From Gemmobacter megaterium (lineage in GTDB: Bacteria; Pseudomonadota; Alphaproteobacteria; Rhodobacterales; Rhodobacteraceae), in contig NZ_FTOT01000002.1 of NCBI RefSeq assembly GCF_900156815.1, forward strand, positions 778,972-842,971: a stretch of DNA of 64,000 nucleotides. Reading direction: 5' to 3'. The notes below the pieces were generated by a model that had not been told where the DNA came from, made no database searches, and saw nothing but the letters and a program-made list of their open reading frames with translations. The first letter of the stretch is position 1. Every line of letters begins with the position of its first letter. Shown piece by piece: positions 40,960-49,290 of this stretch. Made by a program: the position numbers and the translations under genes.

Positions 40960-41313
40960 TCAGCGGTCCGATGCCGACGAGAACATCTGCACCGCATCGC
41001 CACGGTCGATATCGCGCGCGATCGACGGGGACGATGCCGACGAGAACATCTCGACAGCGTTGCCGCCCGTCATTCCATGGCTGACCGGCGCAGAGGCGGA
41101 CGAGAACATTTCCACCGCATGACCACCGTCCATCGCAAAGGCGACCGGCGACGAGGCAGAGGAGAACATTTCGACGGCATGGCCCGACATCAGGTCGAAC
41201 CCGGCGGTGATGGAGGCGGACGAGAACATCTCGACAGCGTCGCCCGCCAGCATATCCAGCCCGGAATCCACCGAAGCCGCAGCATAGTCTTTGATCTTGA
41301 GAGTGTTGAACAC
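40960..41313 (-). CDS. five-unit repeat peptide (GxAVEMFSSAS repeats)
   Basis: A 117-residue acidic protein. A 23-residue leader-like start (MFNTLKIKDYAAASVDSG) precedes five copies of an 11-residue core, G[D/H/N]AV[E/Q]MFSSAS, at residues 24-34, 44-54, 64-74, 84-94 and 105-115. Units are 20, 20, 20 and 21 residues apart, and the linkers vary. It ends two residues after the last core. The start is GTG with a GGGGGA ribosome binding site six bases upstream. Synonymous codon differences between repeats show selection at protein level. There is no Sec signal or transmembrane helix. I know no function; possibilities are a multi-core ribosomal peptide precursor, a scaffold or surface-binding repeat, or a signal precursor. 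Confidence 0.85.
   Translation of the reverse strand: MFNTLKIKDYAAASVDSGLDMLAGDAVEMFSSASITAGFDLMSGHAVEMFSSASSPVAFAMDGGHAVEMFSSASAPVSHGMTGGNAVEMFSSASSPSIARDIDRGDAVQMFSSASDR
40969..41244 (-). repeat. in-frame tandem repeats of about 60 nt
   Basis: Five direct repeats with a 60-nt period (the last spacing is 63 nt) encode the GxAVEMFSSAS units. The most conserved stretch on the plus strand is GACGAGAACAT plus variants (GAGGAGAACATT). Linker DNA between cores is diverged. The array is coding, not a CRISPR. Confidence 0.9.
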
Positions 41314-41665
41314 TTGATTCCCCCAGTGTCATGAAGTGGCAGTCCGCAAAGCCTAGCAACCAATGCGGGACTTTCAAATACTAAAAATTCCCCCATAAGA
41401 ATAATTATTTCAGCACAATTCTACTTATAGGAGAAAAACGCAAATCGGGCACGCGACGGCCTCCGTCGCATGCGGCATGGGGGAAATTGACTTTGGCCGC
41501 ATGTTCCGCCGCAATCGTCGCCTGGCAGCGCGTCGGAACTCTTGGCCCTTTGAAAGCTGCGTCAAAGCGGGTAGTCGCGCAAGAGGTGGTCTTTCTCAAA
41601 CTGCCTTGCCGCGACCGCCCGCGACCGCCACAATAGGGAAAACCTGAACCAAGTAAGGATAGCCG
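41314..41665. promoter_or_regulatory. 352-nt divergent intergenic region with AT-rich core
   Basis: The only gap above 300 nt. Positions about 41368-41440 are markedly AT-rich for this genome and contain the palindrome AATAATTATT (41400-41409) and TATAAG- and TAGTAT-like boxes on the minus strand. It is the likely promoter/operator region of the repeat-peptide operon. GCGACGG-CCT-CCGTCGC (41453-41469) can form a 7-bp hairpin. The rest leads to the fumarylacetoacetase ribosome binding site (AAGGAT). No gene is seen. Confidence 0.5.
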
Positions 41666-42925
41666 ATGCCCCTGATGCGCTCTTGGGTCGAAAGCGCCAA
41701 CACTCCCACCACAGACTTTCCGCTGAACAACCTGCCCTGTGGCGTCTTTTCCAGAGATGGGGATGACCCGCGCTGTGGCGTGGCAATTGGCGACATGATT
41801 CTCGACGTTGCCGCCATGGAGGAATCGGGCCTGCTGCGCCTGGCCGACGAGCCGGTGCTTGATGTGCCGTTCTGGAACGAAGTCATGGAGTTGGGCCCGC
41901 AAGCCTGGGCGCGGATGCGGATCCTGCTGCTGGGCTTTCTGACCGAAGGCTCGGAAGTGAAGTCGCAGGTGGAACCGTTTCTGGTGCCCCAGCATGGCAG
42001 CAAAATGCATATGCCGTTTCTGGTTTCGGAGTATACCGATTTCTATGCAGGGCGGCATCACGCCTTCAACGTAGGCTCGATGTTCCGCGACCCGGACAAC
42101 GCCCTGCCCCCGAATTGGCTGCATATTCCGATTGGCTATAACGGACGGGCCTCGTCGGTTGTCGTGTCAGGCACCCATGTGCGCCGCCCCTTGGGGCAAT
42201 TGAAGCCACCCGGATCCGATGCCCCGGTATTCGGCGCCTCGCAACGGTTCGATTTCGAGCTGGAAATGGGGGCGGTCGTCGGCACCGCCTCGGACGGGAT
42301 GATTTCGGTTGCCCAGGCCGATGATATGATATTCGGCTATGTAATCCTGAACGACTGGTCGGCGCGCGACATCCAGGCGTGGGAATATGTTCCGCTTGGG
42401 CCGTTTCAGGCCAAGGCGACGGCAACCACAATCTCGCCGTGGATCGTGATGAGGGCCGCGCTGGACCCGTTCCGCACCACAACCCCCGAGCGCGAGGTGC
42501 CGCTGTTGCCCTATCTGCGCGAGCCCGGCCCCCTGCTGTATGACATTGCGCTGGAGGTGGCTTTGGCGCCCGAAGGCAAGACAGAAACCGTCATCGCCCG
42601 CACCAGCTATGCCGAAATGTACTATTCGGCGCCCCAGCAACTGGCGCATCATGCCAGTAGCGGCTGCCCGATGAATGTCGGCGACCTGCTGGGGTCGGGC
42701 ACCATCTCTGGCCCGTCAAAAGACAGTCGCGGCAGTTTGCTGGAACTGTCATGGGGCGGCAAGGAACCCGTTTCCATCGCCGGGGAGGACACGCGCAGTT
42801 TCATCGCGGATGGCGATACGATCATCATGCGCGGGCATTGTCAGGGCGATGGCTATCGCGTCGGCTTTGGCGAATGTCGCGGCAAGGTGATTGCGGCCCA
42901 AGCCGTGCCCGACTGGGCCAGGTAA
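41666..42925 (+). CDS. fahA: fumarylacetoacetase
   Basis: Catalyses the last step of tyrosine/homogentisate degradation, splitting fumarylacetoacetate into fumarate and acetoacetate. The 419 residues match full-length FAH. They comprise an N-terminal SH3-like domain (PCGVFSRDGDDPRCGVAIGD) and the catalytic domain with SEYTDFYAGRHHAFNVG (metal Asp and catalytic His), FELEMGAVVG (metal Glu), ILNDWSARDIQAWEY and PLGPFQAKATATTISPW. The other pathway enzymes (hmgA, maiA) are not in the window. Its stop overlaps the next small membrane gene (TAATG). Confidence 0.96.
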   Translation: MPLMRSWVESANTPTTDFPLNNLPCGVFSRDGDDPRCGVAIGDMILDVAAMEESGLLRLADEPVLDVPFWNEVMELGPQAWARMRILLLGFLTEGSEVKSQVEPFLVPQHGSKMHMPFLVSEYTDFYAGRHHAFNVGSMFRDPDNALPPNWLHIPIGYNGRASSVVVSGTHVRRPLGQLKPPGSDAPVFGASQRFDFELEMGAVVGTASDGMISVAQADDMIFGYVILNDWSARDIQAWEYVPLGPFQAKATATTISPWIVMRAALDPFRTTTPEREVPLLPYLREPGPLLYDIALEVALAPEGKTETVIARTSYAEMYYSAPQQLAHHASSGCPMNVGDLLGSGTISGPSKDSRGSLLELSWGGKEPVSIAGEDTRSFIADGDTIIMRGHCQGDGYRVGFGECRGKVIAAQAVPDWAR

Positions 42926-43191
42926 TGCTCTGGGCCGGGATGTTGGCAGTGCAGGCGGTGGTCTTTGTCATCTGGACATGGCTGGCCTATCGCAGCCTGT
43001 TCCGGCTGCGCGCACGGGCCGTCGAACGCACGGGACACGCCTTTCCGGGTCTGTCCGCGACATTAGAGTCCTTTGCCGCCTTTCTGCGCCACCCCGATTA
43101 TACCAAGGACCGTCGCCAGCTTGGCCTGGCGACGGCGGCCATGATGGCCATGCTGCTTGCAAACGGACTGCTGAGGGCATCGCATGGATAA
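42925..43191 (+). CDS. small two-helix membrane protein
   Basis: An 88-residue protein with a hydrophobic N-terminal helix (LAVQAVVFVIWTWLAY, about residues 7-22), a basic amphipathic middle containing SLFRLRARAVERTG, and a second hydrophobic segment near the C terminus (ATAAMMAMLLANGLL). No family is recognised. Start and end overlap neighbours: its ATG uses the last A of the fahA TAA, and its end overlaps the D-amino-acid dehydrogenase-like gene by 8 nt. This tight packing supports it being real and co-expressed. Confidence 0.65.
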   Translation: MLWAGMLAVQAVVFVIWTWLAYRSLFRLRARAVERTGHAFPGLSATLESFAAFLRHPDYTKDRRQLGLATAAMMAMLLANGLLRASHG

Positions 43192-44425
43192 GCCGCTGGC
43201 GGCAGAGATCGCGGTGGTTGGCGCAGGTGTCATCGGCCTGACCTGCGCGCTGCGACTGGCCCGCGCCGGGCACGAGGTGGTTCTGGTCGACCCGGCCACA
43301 CCCGGAATGGGCGCATCCTATGGCAATGCCGGCACGATTGCCGACTATGCGGTCATGCCGGTCGGCACCCCTGACGTGCTGCGCAACCTTCCAGCGCTGC
43401 TGTTCGACAAGAATTCGCCCCTGGCGATCCGCAAGGCGGCGATCCTGTCGCTGACACCCTGGCTTGCGCGCTTTGCCTGGCAATCCCTGCCCCGCCAGGC
43501 CGCCACCAATGCGGCGCGCATCGCGGCATTGGTCGCGGATGCCGGCCCGCTGTGGGCCGAACTGGCAGCGGAAATCGGCGGCACCGCAATCTTGCGGCCG
43601 CAAGGCGCGATCTATGTGTATGAAACCCAGGCGGCGCTGAAAGCCGCCAAGGCCGATATGGAGACCCGGCGGCGGCTTGGCGTCTCTGTCGATCTGATCG
43701 ATTCGGCAGAACTGGCGGTGCTGGAACCCGGCCTTCCCCCGGCTGCGGGCGGGGCATTCTTTCGCAATGCGCTGTTCCTGTCCGATCCAGGCCAGATGGT
43801 CGCGCATCTGGCGCAAACCGTGGCCGCAGCGGGTGTGCCACATTTCAGGGCGCGGGCCGAGCGGCTGGTTCGCGGCCCGGATGGTGTGCACCTCTCGGGG
43901 CCAGGACTGCATCTGACCGCACGGCGGGTGGTGATCGCCGCAGGTGCCCATTCGCGCGATCTTGCCGTGCAGGCGGGGGATCGTGTGCCGCTGGACACCG
44001 AGCGCGGCTATCATTTGGAATGGGACATGGCCGAACCGCTGCTGACCCGGCCCTGCTGCCCCACATCGCGTGGATTCTACCTGTGCCCGATGGCGGGGCG
44101 GCTGCGTGTGGCCGGCACGGTCGAGCTTGGCGGGCTGGATGCGCCCCCGTCGGCCCACCGGATCGCGCGACTGCAAGACGGCGCGCAGATGTACTTTCCC
44201 GGCCTTGGCGCCCCGTCGCGCAGTTGGATGGGGTTCCGACCGTCGCTGCCCGACAGTTTGCCGGTGATCGGGCCATCCAAGGCAGGGCCGGAGGTGATTC
44301 ACGCCTATGGACATGGCCACATCGGCCTGACGCTCGCCCCGGTGACAGCGCAGCTCATCGAGGCCATCGTGGCAGGGCGACACCCGGACCGGACGCTTGA
44401 ACCGCTACGACCAGGCCGGTTCTGA
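43184..44425 (+). CDS. D-amino-acid dehydrogenase-like FAD oxidoreductase
   Basis: A 413-residue DAO-superfamily flavoenzyme. EIAVVGAGVIGLTCALRLARAG is the FAD dinucleotide fold, followed by the acidic LVDPA strand and GASYGNAGTIADYAVMPVG, which is the DadA signature region. The C-terminal WMGFRPSLPDSLPVIGPSK and YGHGHIGLTLAP close the flavin site. DadA-type proteins oxidise D-amino acids at the membrane. It overlaps the preceding small membrane protein gene, which might tether it. Its operon with fahA and a DMT exporter suggests amino-acid catabolism. Confidence 0.9.
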   Translation: MDKPLAAEIAVVGAGVIGLTCALRLARAGHEVVLVDPATPGMGASYGNAGTIADYAVMPVGTPDVLRNLPALLFDKNSPLAIRKAAILSLTPWLARFAWQSLPRQAATNAARIAALVADAGPLWAELAAEIGGTAILRPQGAIYVYETQAALKAAKADMETRRRLGVSVDLIDSAELAVLEPGLPPAAGGAFFRNALFLSDPGQMVAHLAQTVAAAGVPHFRARAERLVRGPDGVHLSGPGLHLTARRVVIAAGAHSRDLAVQAGDRVPLDTERGYHLEWDMAEPLLTRPCCPTSRGFYLCPMAGRLRVAGTVELGGLDAPPSAHRIARLQDGAQMYFPGLGAPSRSWMGFRPSLPDSLPVIGPSKAGPEVIHAYGHGHIGLTLAPVTAQLIEAIVAGRHPDRTLEPLRPGRF

Positions 44426-45244
44426 ATGCGCCTGTTCCTGCTGACCGCGCTTGCCATGGTCGCCTTTGCCGGAAACTCGTTGCTGAACCGCGCAGCGGTC
44501 GGGGCGGGTCATATCGACGCCTTCACCTTTGCGGCCATTCGGGTGGCAACCGGGGCGGCCGTCCTGCTGGTACTGGCGCGATCCCAAGGCAAGACGCTGC
44601 CATGGCGCGGACGGCTGGTCCCGGTACTGGCGCTGACGGCCTATATGCTGGGCTTTTCCGCGGCCTATCTTGGGCTGGAGGCCGGACCGGGCGCGTTGAT
44701 TCTGTTCGGCACGGTGCAGATCACCATGTTCGCAGGCGCCGTGATCGCAGGCGAAACGCTGCCACGCCGACGCTGGCTTGGGGCAACCGTGTCACTGGCC
44801 GGGCTTGCCGCGCTGCTGCTGCCCGGCACCGGCGCCATACCGGCGCTGTCACCGGCGCTGGCGATGGTGGTCGCGGGCATCGGCTGGGGGATCTATTCCC
44901 TCTCTGGCCGCGCGGGTGCCGACCCGCTGGCTGCGACGGCGGCGAATTTTGCCTTGGCGCTTCCACTGGTGCTGATCCCGCTGGCGCTCATGCCGTTGCA
45001 GGCCAATCTGACGGGGGTCGCATTCGCCATGGCATCCGGCGCGGTCGCCTCTGGCCTTGGATATGCGCTATGGTTCGCCGTTGTCCCACGCCTGGGCGCC
45101 GCGCGCGCCGCCGTGGCGCAGCTGTCCGTGCCCGTCATCGCCATGGCAGGCGGGGCACTGCTGCTGGCCGAACTGCCAGCGCCTGGCGTGATACTCGCCT
45201 CGGGACTCGTTCTCGCCGGGGTGGCGTTGGCCAGCCGCCGCTAG
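44426..45244 (+). CDS. EamA-family (DMT) transporter
   Basis: A 272-residue permease with about ten hydrophobic helices. FAGNSLLNRAAVGAGHIDAFTF, LEAGPGALILFGTVQITMFAGA and the second-half AVAQLSVPVIAMAGGALLLAEL are typical EamA repeats. It starts directly after the D-amino-acid dehydrogenase-like stop (TGA-ATG), so it shares that transcript, and may move an amino acid or its oxidation product. It is convergent with a 59-residue membrane-protein gene whose stop it overlaps in a shared CTAG. Confidence 0.9.
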   Translation: MRLFLLTALAMVAFAGNSLLNRAAVGAGHIDAFTFAAIRVATGAAVLLVLARSQGKTLPWRGRLVPVLALTAYMLGFSAAYLGLEAGPGALILFGTVQITMFAGAVIAGETLPRRRWLGATVSLAGLAALLLPGTGAIPALSPALAMVVAGIGWGIYSLSGRAGADPLAATAANFALALPLVLIPLALMPLQANLTGVAFAMASGAVASGLGYALWFAVVPRLGAARAAVAQLSVPVIAMAGGALLLAELPAPGVILASGLVLAGVALASRR

Positions 45245-45420
45245 TCCGCCATCTGGCGCGCAATCGCCCATGAAACCGGAATGGCCAGCACGAACCCGAC
45301 CGCCGCCGCGATCAGAATGGGTTGCAGCGTGTCGTATCCCGTGGTCAGCGCGACCACCACGCCAATTCCCATAAGCGTGGTGGCCACCATGGAGAAGATC
45401 ATCATCATCAGGCGGGTCAT
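45241..45420 (-). CDS. small membrane protein with two predicted helices
   Basis: 59 residues from MTRLMMMIFSM. Two hydrophobic helices (about 5-23 and 32-52) are separated by TTGYDTLQP, and the tail is AIARQMAD. Similar short proteins are common in Rhodobacterales; I recall that database entries sometimes label them CTP synthetase, which this size and content cannot be. Function unknown. It faces the EamA gene convergently, with the stops sharing CTAG. It probably reads from its own promoter in the gap after the TetR-like gene. Confidence 0.65.
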   Translation of the reverse strand: MTRLMMMIFSMVATTLMGIGVVVALTTGYDTLQPILIAAAVGFVLAIPVSWAIARQMAD

Positions 45421-45501
45421 GGAAGCGTCCTTGCACTGTGCGTTTCGCCGCCAAGCTGCACCGGCACGAAGCATCGCGCCTTGATCCGCATCAACATCGC
45501 C

Positions 45502-45993
45502 CTACCCCGACAGGCGCCGGACCACATCTTTCAACCGGGCCGTCTTGGCGCCGGCAAGCTGCCACATCTGTTGCCCCTGCCAGAAGGCAAACAGCACTGC
45601 GGCCGACTCGCGGCCCCGCGATCCACCGCCAAGGCGCAGCGCCAGTTCCGCCTCGATCCGGCTGCGCCATATCATCGCGCGCTCTGGATCGGCACCAACC
45701 GGGGGCAGGCCCAACCCACCCAGCGACTTCAGCAAGACGACAGCCCCCTTCGGACCCTGCGCTGCACCGGCAACCGCTGCCTCTGTCGCGCTCTCGATCC
45801 GGCTCCAGACACCGGCATAGGTATCGGAGATCATGCCCGCCACGCTGCCGTGCCGCTCTGCCAGGGACGAGGCCGCAAGCCCCGCGCGTGCAGCAACCGC
45901 CGAAAACGTCACCGCCTTTTCGCCCTTGCTGCGAATCAGGGACAGCACGGCATCGTGGACTGTGGCATCGGGAACACTGCGGGGGCGGGCCAT
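45502..45993 (-). CDS. TetR-like transcriptional regulator
   Basis: A 163-residue regulator. The N-terminal DNA-binding domain has PDATVHDAVLSLIRSKGEKA followed by VTFSAVAARAGLAASSLAERHG, a TetR-type helix-turn-helix. The remainder is a short helical ligand domain with several tryptophans (WQGQQMWQLAGA). It is shorter than usual TetR proteins (about 190-220), which may reflect a compact effector domain. The target is not evident; adjacent genes are a TRIC-like channel and a small membrane protein. Confidence 0.78.
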   Translation of the reverse strand: MARPRSVPDATVHDAVLSLIRSKGEKAVTFSAVAARAGLAASSLAERHGSVAGMISDTYAGVWSRIESATEAAVAGAAQGPKGAVVLLKSLGGLGLPPVGADPERAMIWRSRIEAELALRLGGGSRGRESAAVLFAFWQGQQMWQLAGAKTARLKDVVRRLSG

Positions 45994-46031
45994 GGCACCA
46001 GCATAGCGCCGGATGCGCGACTGAAAAGGGG

Positions 46032-46652
46032 TCAGACGCGCGGCGGGCGGGGGCGATAGGCCGGAAGGCTCCAGCCGAATGCCAATGATCCTGCGCGCAA
46101 GGCGAATGTGACCCCGGCGCAGACCAGCAGGGCAACGACCTGCCCGCCGCCCGCCTGCAAGGCGAACAACGCCGCGGCGCCACCCGCAAGGGCGCAGGTC
46201 GCGTACAACTCGCCCTTCTTCAATACCAGCGGCACCTCGTTGCAGACCACGTCGCGCATCAGGCCACCCATGGCGCCTGTGACCACGCCGGCCACCAGCA
46301 CGATGGGCCAGGGCTGTCCCTGGTTCAGCGCAATACCCACACCGGCCGGCACGGCAACCGCCAGCGCAAGCGCATCCAGCCATGTCAGCGCCTTGATACG
46401 GCTTTCCAGCAGATGCGCGGTGAAGAACACGATCAATGCGGCCAAGGTCGCCAGGCCCAGATAGCGCGGGTCCGCCACCCAAAGGACGGTGCGATCCAGC
46501 AACAGGTCACGGACGGTTCCGCCACCCACCGCCGTCAGGCTGGCGATGAAGATGAACCCCACCACATCCAGTTGCGCCCGGCTTGCCGCCAGCCCGCCCG
46601 TCAAGGCAAAGACAAACACCGCCGCCAGATCCAGAAGCCCGATCAGCGTCAT
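46032..46652 (-). CDS. trimeric intracellular cation channel family protein (UPF0126/YadS)
   Basis: A 206-residue inner-membrane protein of seven hydrophobic helices in two repeats. The paired motifs [33 protein letters not shown] and [20 protein letters not shown] show the internal duplication with conserved Gly and Arg-Asp that defines the family. It is related to eukaryotic TRIC potassium channels, with bacterial transport roles such as glycine uptake proposed for some. The start overlaps the rnhA stop (ATGA), so the two are coupled. Confidence 0.9.
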   Translation of the reverse strand: MTLIGLLDLAAVFVFALTGGLAASRAQLDVVGFIFIASLTAVGGGTVRDLLLDRTVLWVADPRYLGLATLAALIVFFTAHLLESRIKALTWLDALALAVAVPAGVGIALNQGQPWPIVLVAGVVTGAMGGLMRDVVCNEVPLVLKKGELYATCALAGGAAALFALQAGGGQVVALLVCAGVTFALRAGSLAFGWSLPAYRPRPPRV

Positions 46653-47113
46653 GGTGCCTTGCCCGGCTTGAACGGCGCCATGCCTGCGCGGGCCAATGCA
46701 TCGGCGCGTTCGTTCTCGGCATGGCCGGCATGGCCCTTGATCCACTTCCAGATCACCTGATGGCGGGCCTGTGCGGCCTCAAGCCGCTGCCACAGATCCA
46801 CGTTCTTGACCGGCTTCTTGTCGGCCGTGCGCCAGCCGTTCCGCTTCCAGCCGTGAATCCAGCCGGTGACACCATTCTTCACATAGGCACTGTCGGTGAC
46901 AATCGTCAGCTCCGACGGGCGTTGCAGGGATTCCAGCGCGTTGATCGCCGCCAGAAGCTCCATCCGGTTGTTGGTGGTATCCGCCTCGCCGCCCGCCAGT
47001 TCCCGTTCCTTGAGAACGGCATCTCCCTCGCGTGCAACGAGCAATACGCCCCAGCCACCCGGACCGGGATTGCCGGAGCAGGCTCCGTCGGTATAGGCGA
47101 AAAGCTCTGGCAT
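46649..47113 (-). CDS. rnhA: ribonuclease HI
   Basis: Degrades the RNA strand of RNA-DNA hybrids (R-loops, Okazaki primers). The protein has 154 residues. The catalytic carboxylates are visible: Asp10 in [18 protein letters not shown], Glu in [12 protein letters not shown], Asp in [13 protein letters not shown], and the late His/Asp in [36 protein letters not shown] is the substrate-handle loop. It lies downstream of a DegQ-type protease gene and overlaps the channel gene that follows. Confidence 0.96.
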   Translation of the reverse strand: MPELFAYTDGACSGNPGPGGWGVLLVAREGDAVLKERELAGGEADTTNNRMELLAAINALESLQRPSELTIVTDSAYVKNGVTGWIHGWKRNGWRTADKKPVKNVDLWQRLEAAQARHQVIWKWIKGHAGHAENERADALARAGMAPFKPGKAP

Positions 47114-47227
47114 CGGAGACCCCGGATCGGACGTTGCAGGTACTTACCCCCGATGGCACGCGATGGCCAGAGCGCGCAGAGCGGGCATCAGGCCCAACAC
47201 GCCGGTGGCATGTTCGTCAGAGCGGCA

Positions 47228-48616
47228 TCAGATACGGAACCGCAGGCGAAGCGGCTGCCCCTGCCGGATCAGGTCGATGGCCCAGTTGCGGGACCGTTCC
47301 GTCGCGGCGCGCTCGGTATCGTCCGGCGTCATCACGCGCGCACCGTTGATGGCAAGAAGAACATCGCCAACGCGCAGTCCCGCCTGCGCCGCCCAGTCCT
47401 CGGCCCCGGTCACAACCACGCCTTCGGCCTGGAGCGGCAGGTCATATTCGGCAATCACCGCCGGATTGATCCGGGCGATCTGCAATCCGGCCAAGGCGCT
47501 TCCTGCCCCGATGCGGCGGGTGTCCCGCGCCGGAGTGTCAGGCGGGGCAATCAGGCTGACGGATGCGACCTGCGGGGCCCCGTCACGCAGATAGTCCACC
47601 TCCAGCGTCGCACCGACACCACGAGCCGACATGCGAAAGATCATCTCTGCCGGGGAGTTCACGGGCACACCATCCAGCCGCACGACCACATCGCCAGGCC
47701 GCAGCCCGGCTGTGGCAAAGGGGCTTTCCGGGTGGAGTTCGGAAAAGATCACCCCTTCCGGCACGGGCAGACCCAAGCTCTCGGCCATCCCACCATCGAC
47801 CCCCTGCCCGCTGACCCCAGCCCAGGGACGTTGAAACCGGGTCGCCCCCGCCTGGGCCTGGGCCACGACGGCGCGTACAAGATTGGAAGGAATGGCAAAG
47901 CCCACCCCGTTCGAACCGCCCGATTGGGTCAGGATCGCGGTATTGATACCGACCAGTTGCCCCGCCGCATCCACCAGCGCACCGCCGGAATTACCGGGGT
48001 TGATGGCCGCATCGGTTTGCAAAAAATACCCGTGCCCATCGCCGACCGAGATAGAAGATCGCGCAAGCGCCGAAATGATCCCCATGCTCACGGTCTGGCC
48101 AATCCCGAACGGATTGCCGATGGCAAGGACCAGATCGCCCACCTCGACCCCATCGCTGTCCCGAAACGGCAGCACCGGCAAACGGTCAGCGCCGTCCAGA
48201 CGAAGCACCGCAAGATCATTGACCTTGTCCGCCAGAATAACCTCGGCCCGATATTCGCGGCGGTCTTGCAGGACGACCGTGATTTCCGTCGCCGCATCGA
48301 CCACATGATAGTTCGACACGACCAGCCCATCTGCCGACACGATGACACCGGACCCAAGCGAGTTCTGCACCTCTGGCCGCGTCGCGCCGAAATCACGAAA
48401 CAAACGGTCAAAAAACGGATCGCCGGCAAAGGGGCTGATCCGGCTTTCCACGACGCGCGTTGCATAGATGTTCACCACCGCCGGTGCCGCGGCCTTGACC
48501 ACCGGAGCGAACGACAGGCTGATCTCGGACTGTGAAACCGGCGGGCGGGTTTCGGCAGGCAACGGTGCCGCAGCCGTCAACGCGACGAGCAGGACAGCAA
48601 GGCGAATGACAGTCAT
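47228..48616 (-). CDS. periplasmic serine protease of the DegQ/HtrA family
   Basis: A 462-residue exported protease and chaperone of the envelope stress response. An N-terminal signal (residues 1-21, TAAAPLPAE) precedes the trypsin-like domain with catalytic His104 (SNYHVVDA), Asp134 (VNDLAVLRLD) and Ser210 (NPGNSGGAL). It is followed by two PDZ domains (VIFSELHPESPFATAGLRPG and VVVTGAEDWAAQAGLRVG). A GGGAGG ribosome binding site decides the start; the long upstream in-frame extension is rejected as it crosses the rplQ terminator. It is transcribed from its own promoter after the ribosomal cluster. Confidence 0.94.
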   Translation of the reverse strand: MTVIRLAVLLVALTAAAPLPAETRPPVSQSEISLSFAPVVKAAAPAVVNIYATRVVESRISPFAGDPFFDRLFRDFGATRPEVQNSLGSGVIVSADGLVVSNYHVVDAATEITVVLQDRREYRAEVILADKVNDLAVLRLDGADRLPVLPFRDSDGVEVGDLVLAIGNPFGIGQTVSMGIISALARSSISVGDGHGYFLQTDAAINPGNSGGALVDAAGQLVGINTAILTQSGGSNGVGFAIPSNLVRAVVAQAQAGATRFQRPWAGVSGQGVDGGMAESLGLPVPEGVIFSELHPESPFATAGLRPGDVVVRLDGVPVNSPAEMIFRMSARGVGATLEVDYLRDGAPQVASVSLIAPPDTPARDTRRIGAGSALAGLQIARINPAVIAEYDLPLQAEGVVVTGAEDWAAQAGLRVGDVLLAINGARVMTPDDTERAATERSRNWAIDLIRQGQPLRLRFRI

Positions 48617-48683
48617 GGAACCTCCCGCTAGACCGGCCTCTGATATGGGCGGCGGGCGCAGCGCCTGCAAGCGCCCGAAATGC

Positions 48684-48708
48684 AAAAGGCCCGCCATTGG
48701 CGGGCCTT
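48684..48708 (-). terminator. terminator of the alpha (rpoA-rplQ) operon
   Basis: AAGGCCCGC, CCATTGG-type loop and GCGGGCCTT form a 9-10-bp stem 21 nt past the rplQ stop. On the minus strand it is followed by TTTTGCATTT. It ends the ribosomal transcript before the protease gene. Confidence 0.88.
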
Positions 48709-48728
48709 GGCCGTCAGATGGGCGAGGA

Positions 48729-49148
48729 TCAGTCCTCGGCCGCTTCCTCTGCCTCGACGCGGGCGCGGTCGGCAGCGCCTTTGGCCGACGGATCACGGTC
48801 GACGAATTCGATGATCGCCATCGGCGCCATGTCGCCATAGCGGAAACCGGCCTTCAGAACGCGGATGTAGCCACCCTGACGGTCCTTGTAGCGCGGGCCG
48901 AGGATCTCGAACAGACGCGCGACCAGACGCTCTTCCTTGAGCTGCGACGACGCCTGACGGCGGGCGTGCAGATCGCCGCGTTTGGCCAGCGTGATCAGTT
49001 TTTCAACGATCGGACGCAGTTCTTTCGCCTTGGGCAGGGTCGTCTTGATCTGCTCGTGCTCGATCAGCGATCCCGCCATGTTGGCAAACAGTGCCTTGCG
49101 GTGTTCATGGGTGCGGTTCAGGCGGCGGTAGCCACGGGCGTGACGCAT
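48729..49148 (-). CDS. rplQ: 50S ribosomal protein L17
   Basis: A large-subunit protein near the exit tunnel, 139 residues. [42 protein letters not shown] and the C-terminal [20 protein letters not shown] match L17, with an acidic C-terminal extension common in alphaproteobacteria. It is the last gene of the alpha operon. It is separated from rpoA by 142 nt containing a perfect 9-bp hairpin, so its level may be tuned separately. Confidence 0.97.
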   Translation of the reverse strand: MRHARGYRRLNRTHEHRKALFANMAGSLIEHEQIKTTLPKAKELRPIVEKLITLAKRGDLHARRQASSQLKEERLVARLFEILGPRYKDRQGGYIRVLKAGFRYGDMAPMAIIEFVDRDPSAKGAADRARVEAEEAAED

Positions 49149-49254
49149 GATGGTCTCCTTACGTCTTTTGCTTTGTCCTGCGTGCCGTGCGTGCGGCGCG
49201 CTTCGTTGGGGCAGGATTGCCCAGGCTTTCCCGGTACAGAACCGGCATATGTCC

Positions 49255-49277
49255 GGGGGCGTCTAGAGGACGCCCCC
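49255..49277 (-). other. hairpin between rpoA and rplQ
   Basis: GGGGGCGTC and GACGCCCCC pair exactly around TAGAG, 14 nt past the rpoA stop. No U-run follows. It may be an mRNA processing or stabilising element or a partial attenuator. The rest of the gap shows nothing else. Confidence 0.55.
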
Positions 49278-49290
49278 GCAAACTGCAAGA

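Noticed and set aside
40960..41244. 60-nt tandem repeats resembling a CRISPR-like array
   Set aside because: The repeats are in frame inside a gene with a ribosome binding site, differ by synonymous changes, and the spacers are coding linkers of equal length. No cas genes are present.
45241..45420. CTP synthetase label for the 59-residue membrane protein
   Set aside because: The protein is two hydrophobic helices, far too short for CTP synthetase, with no glutaminase or synthetase motif.
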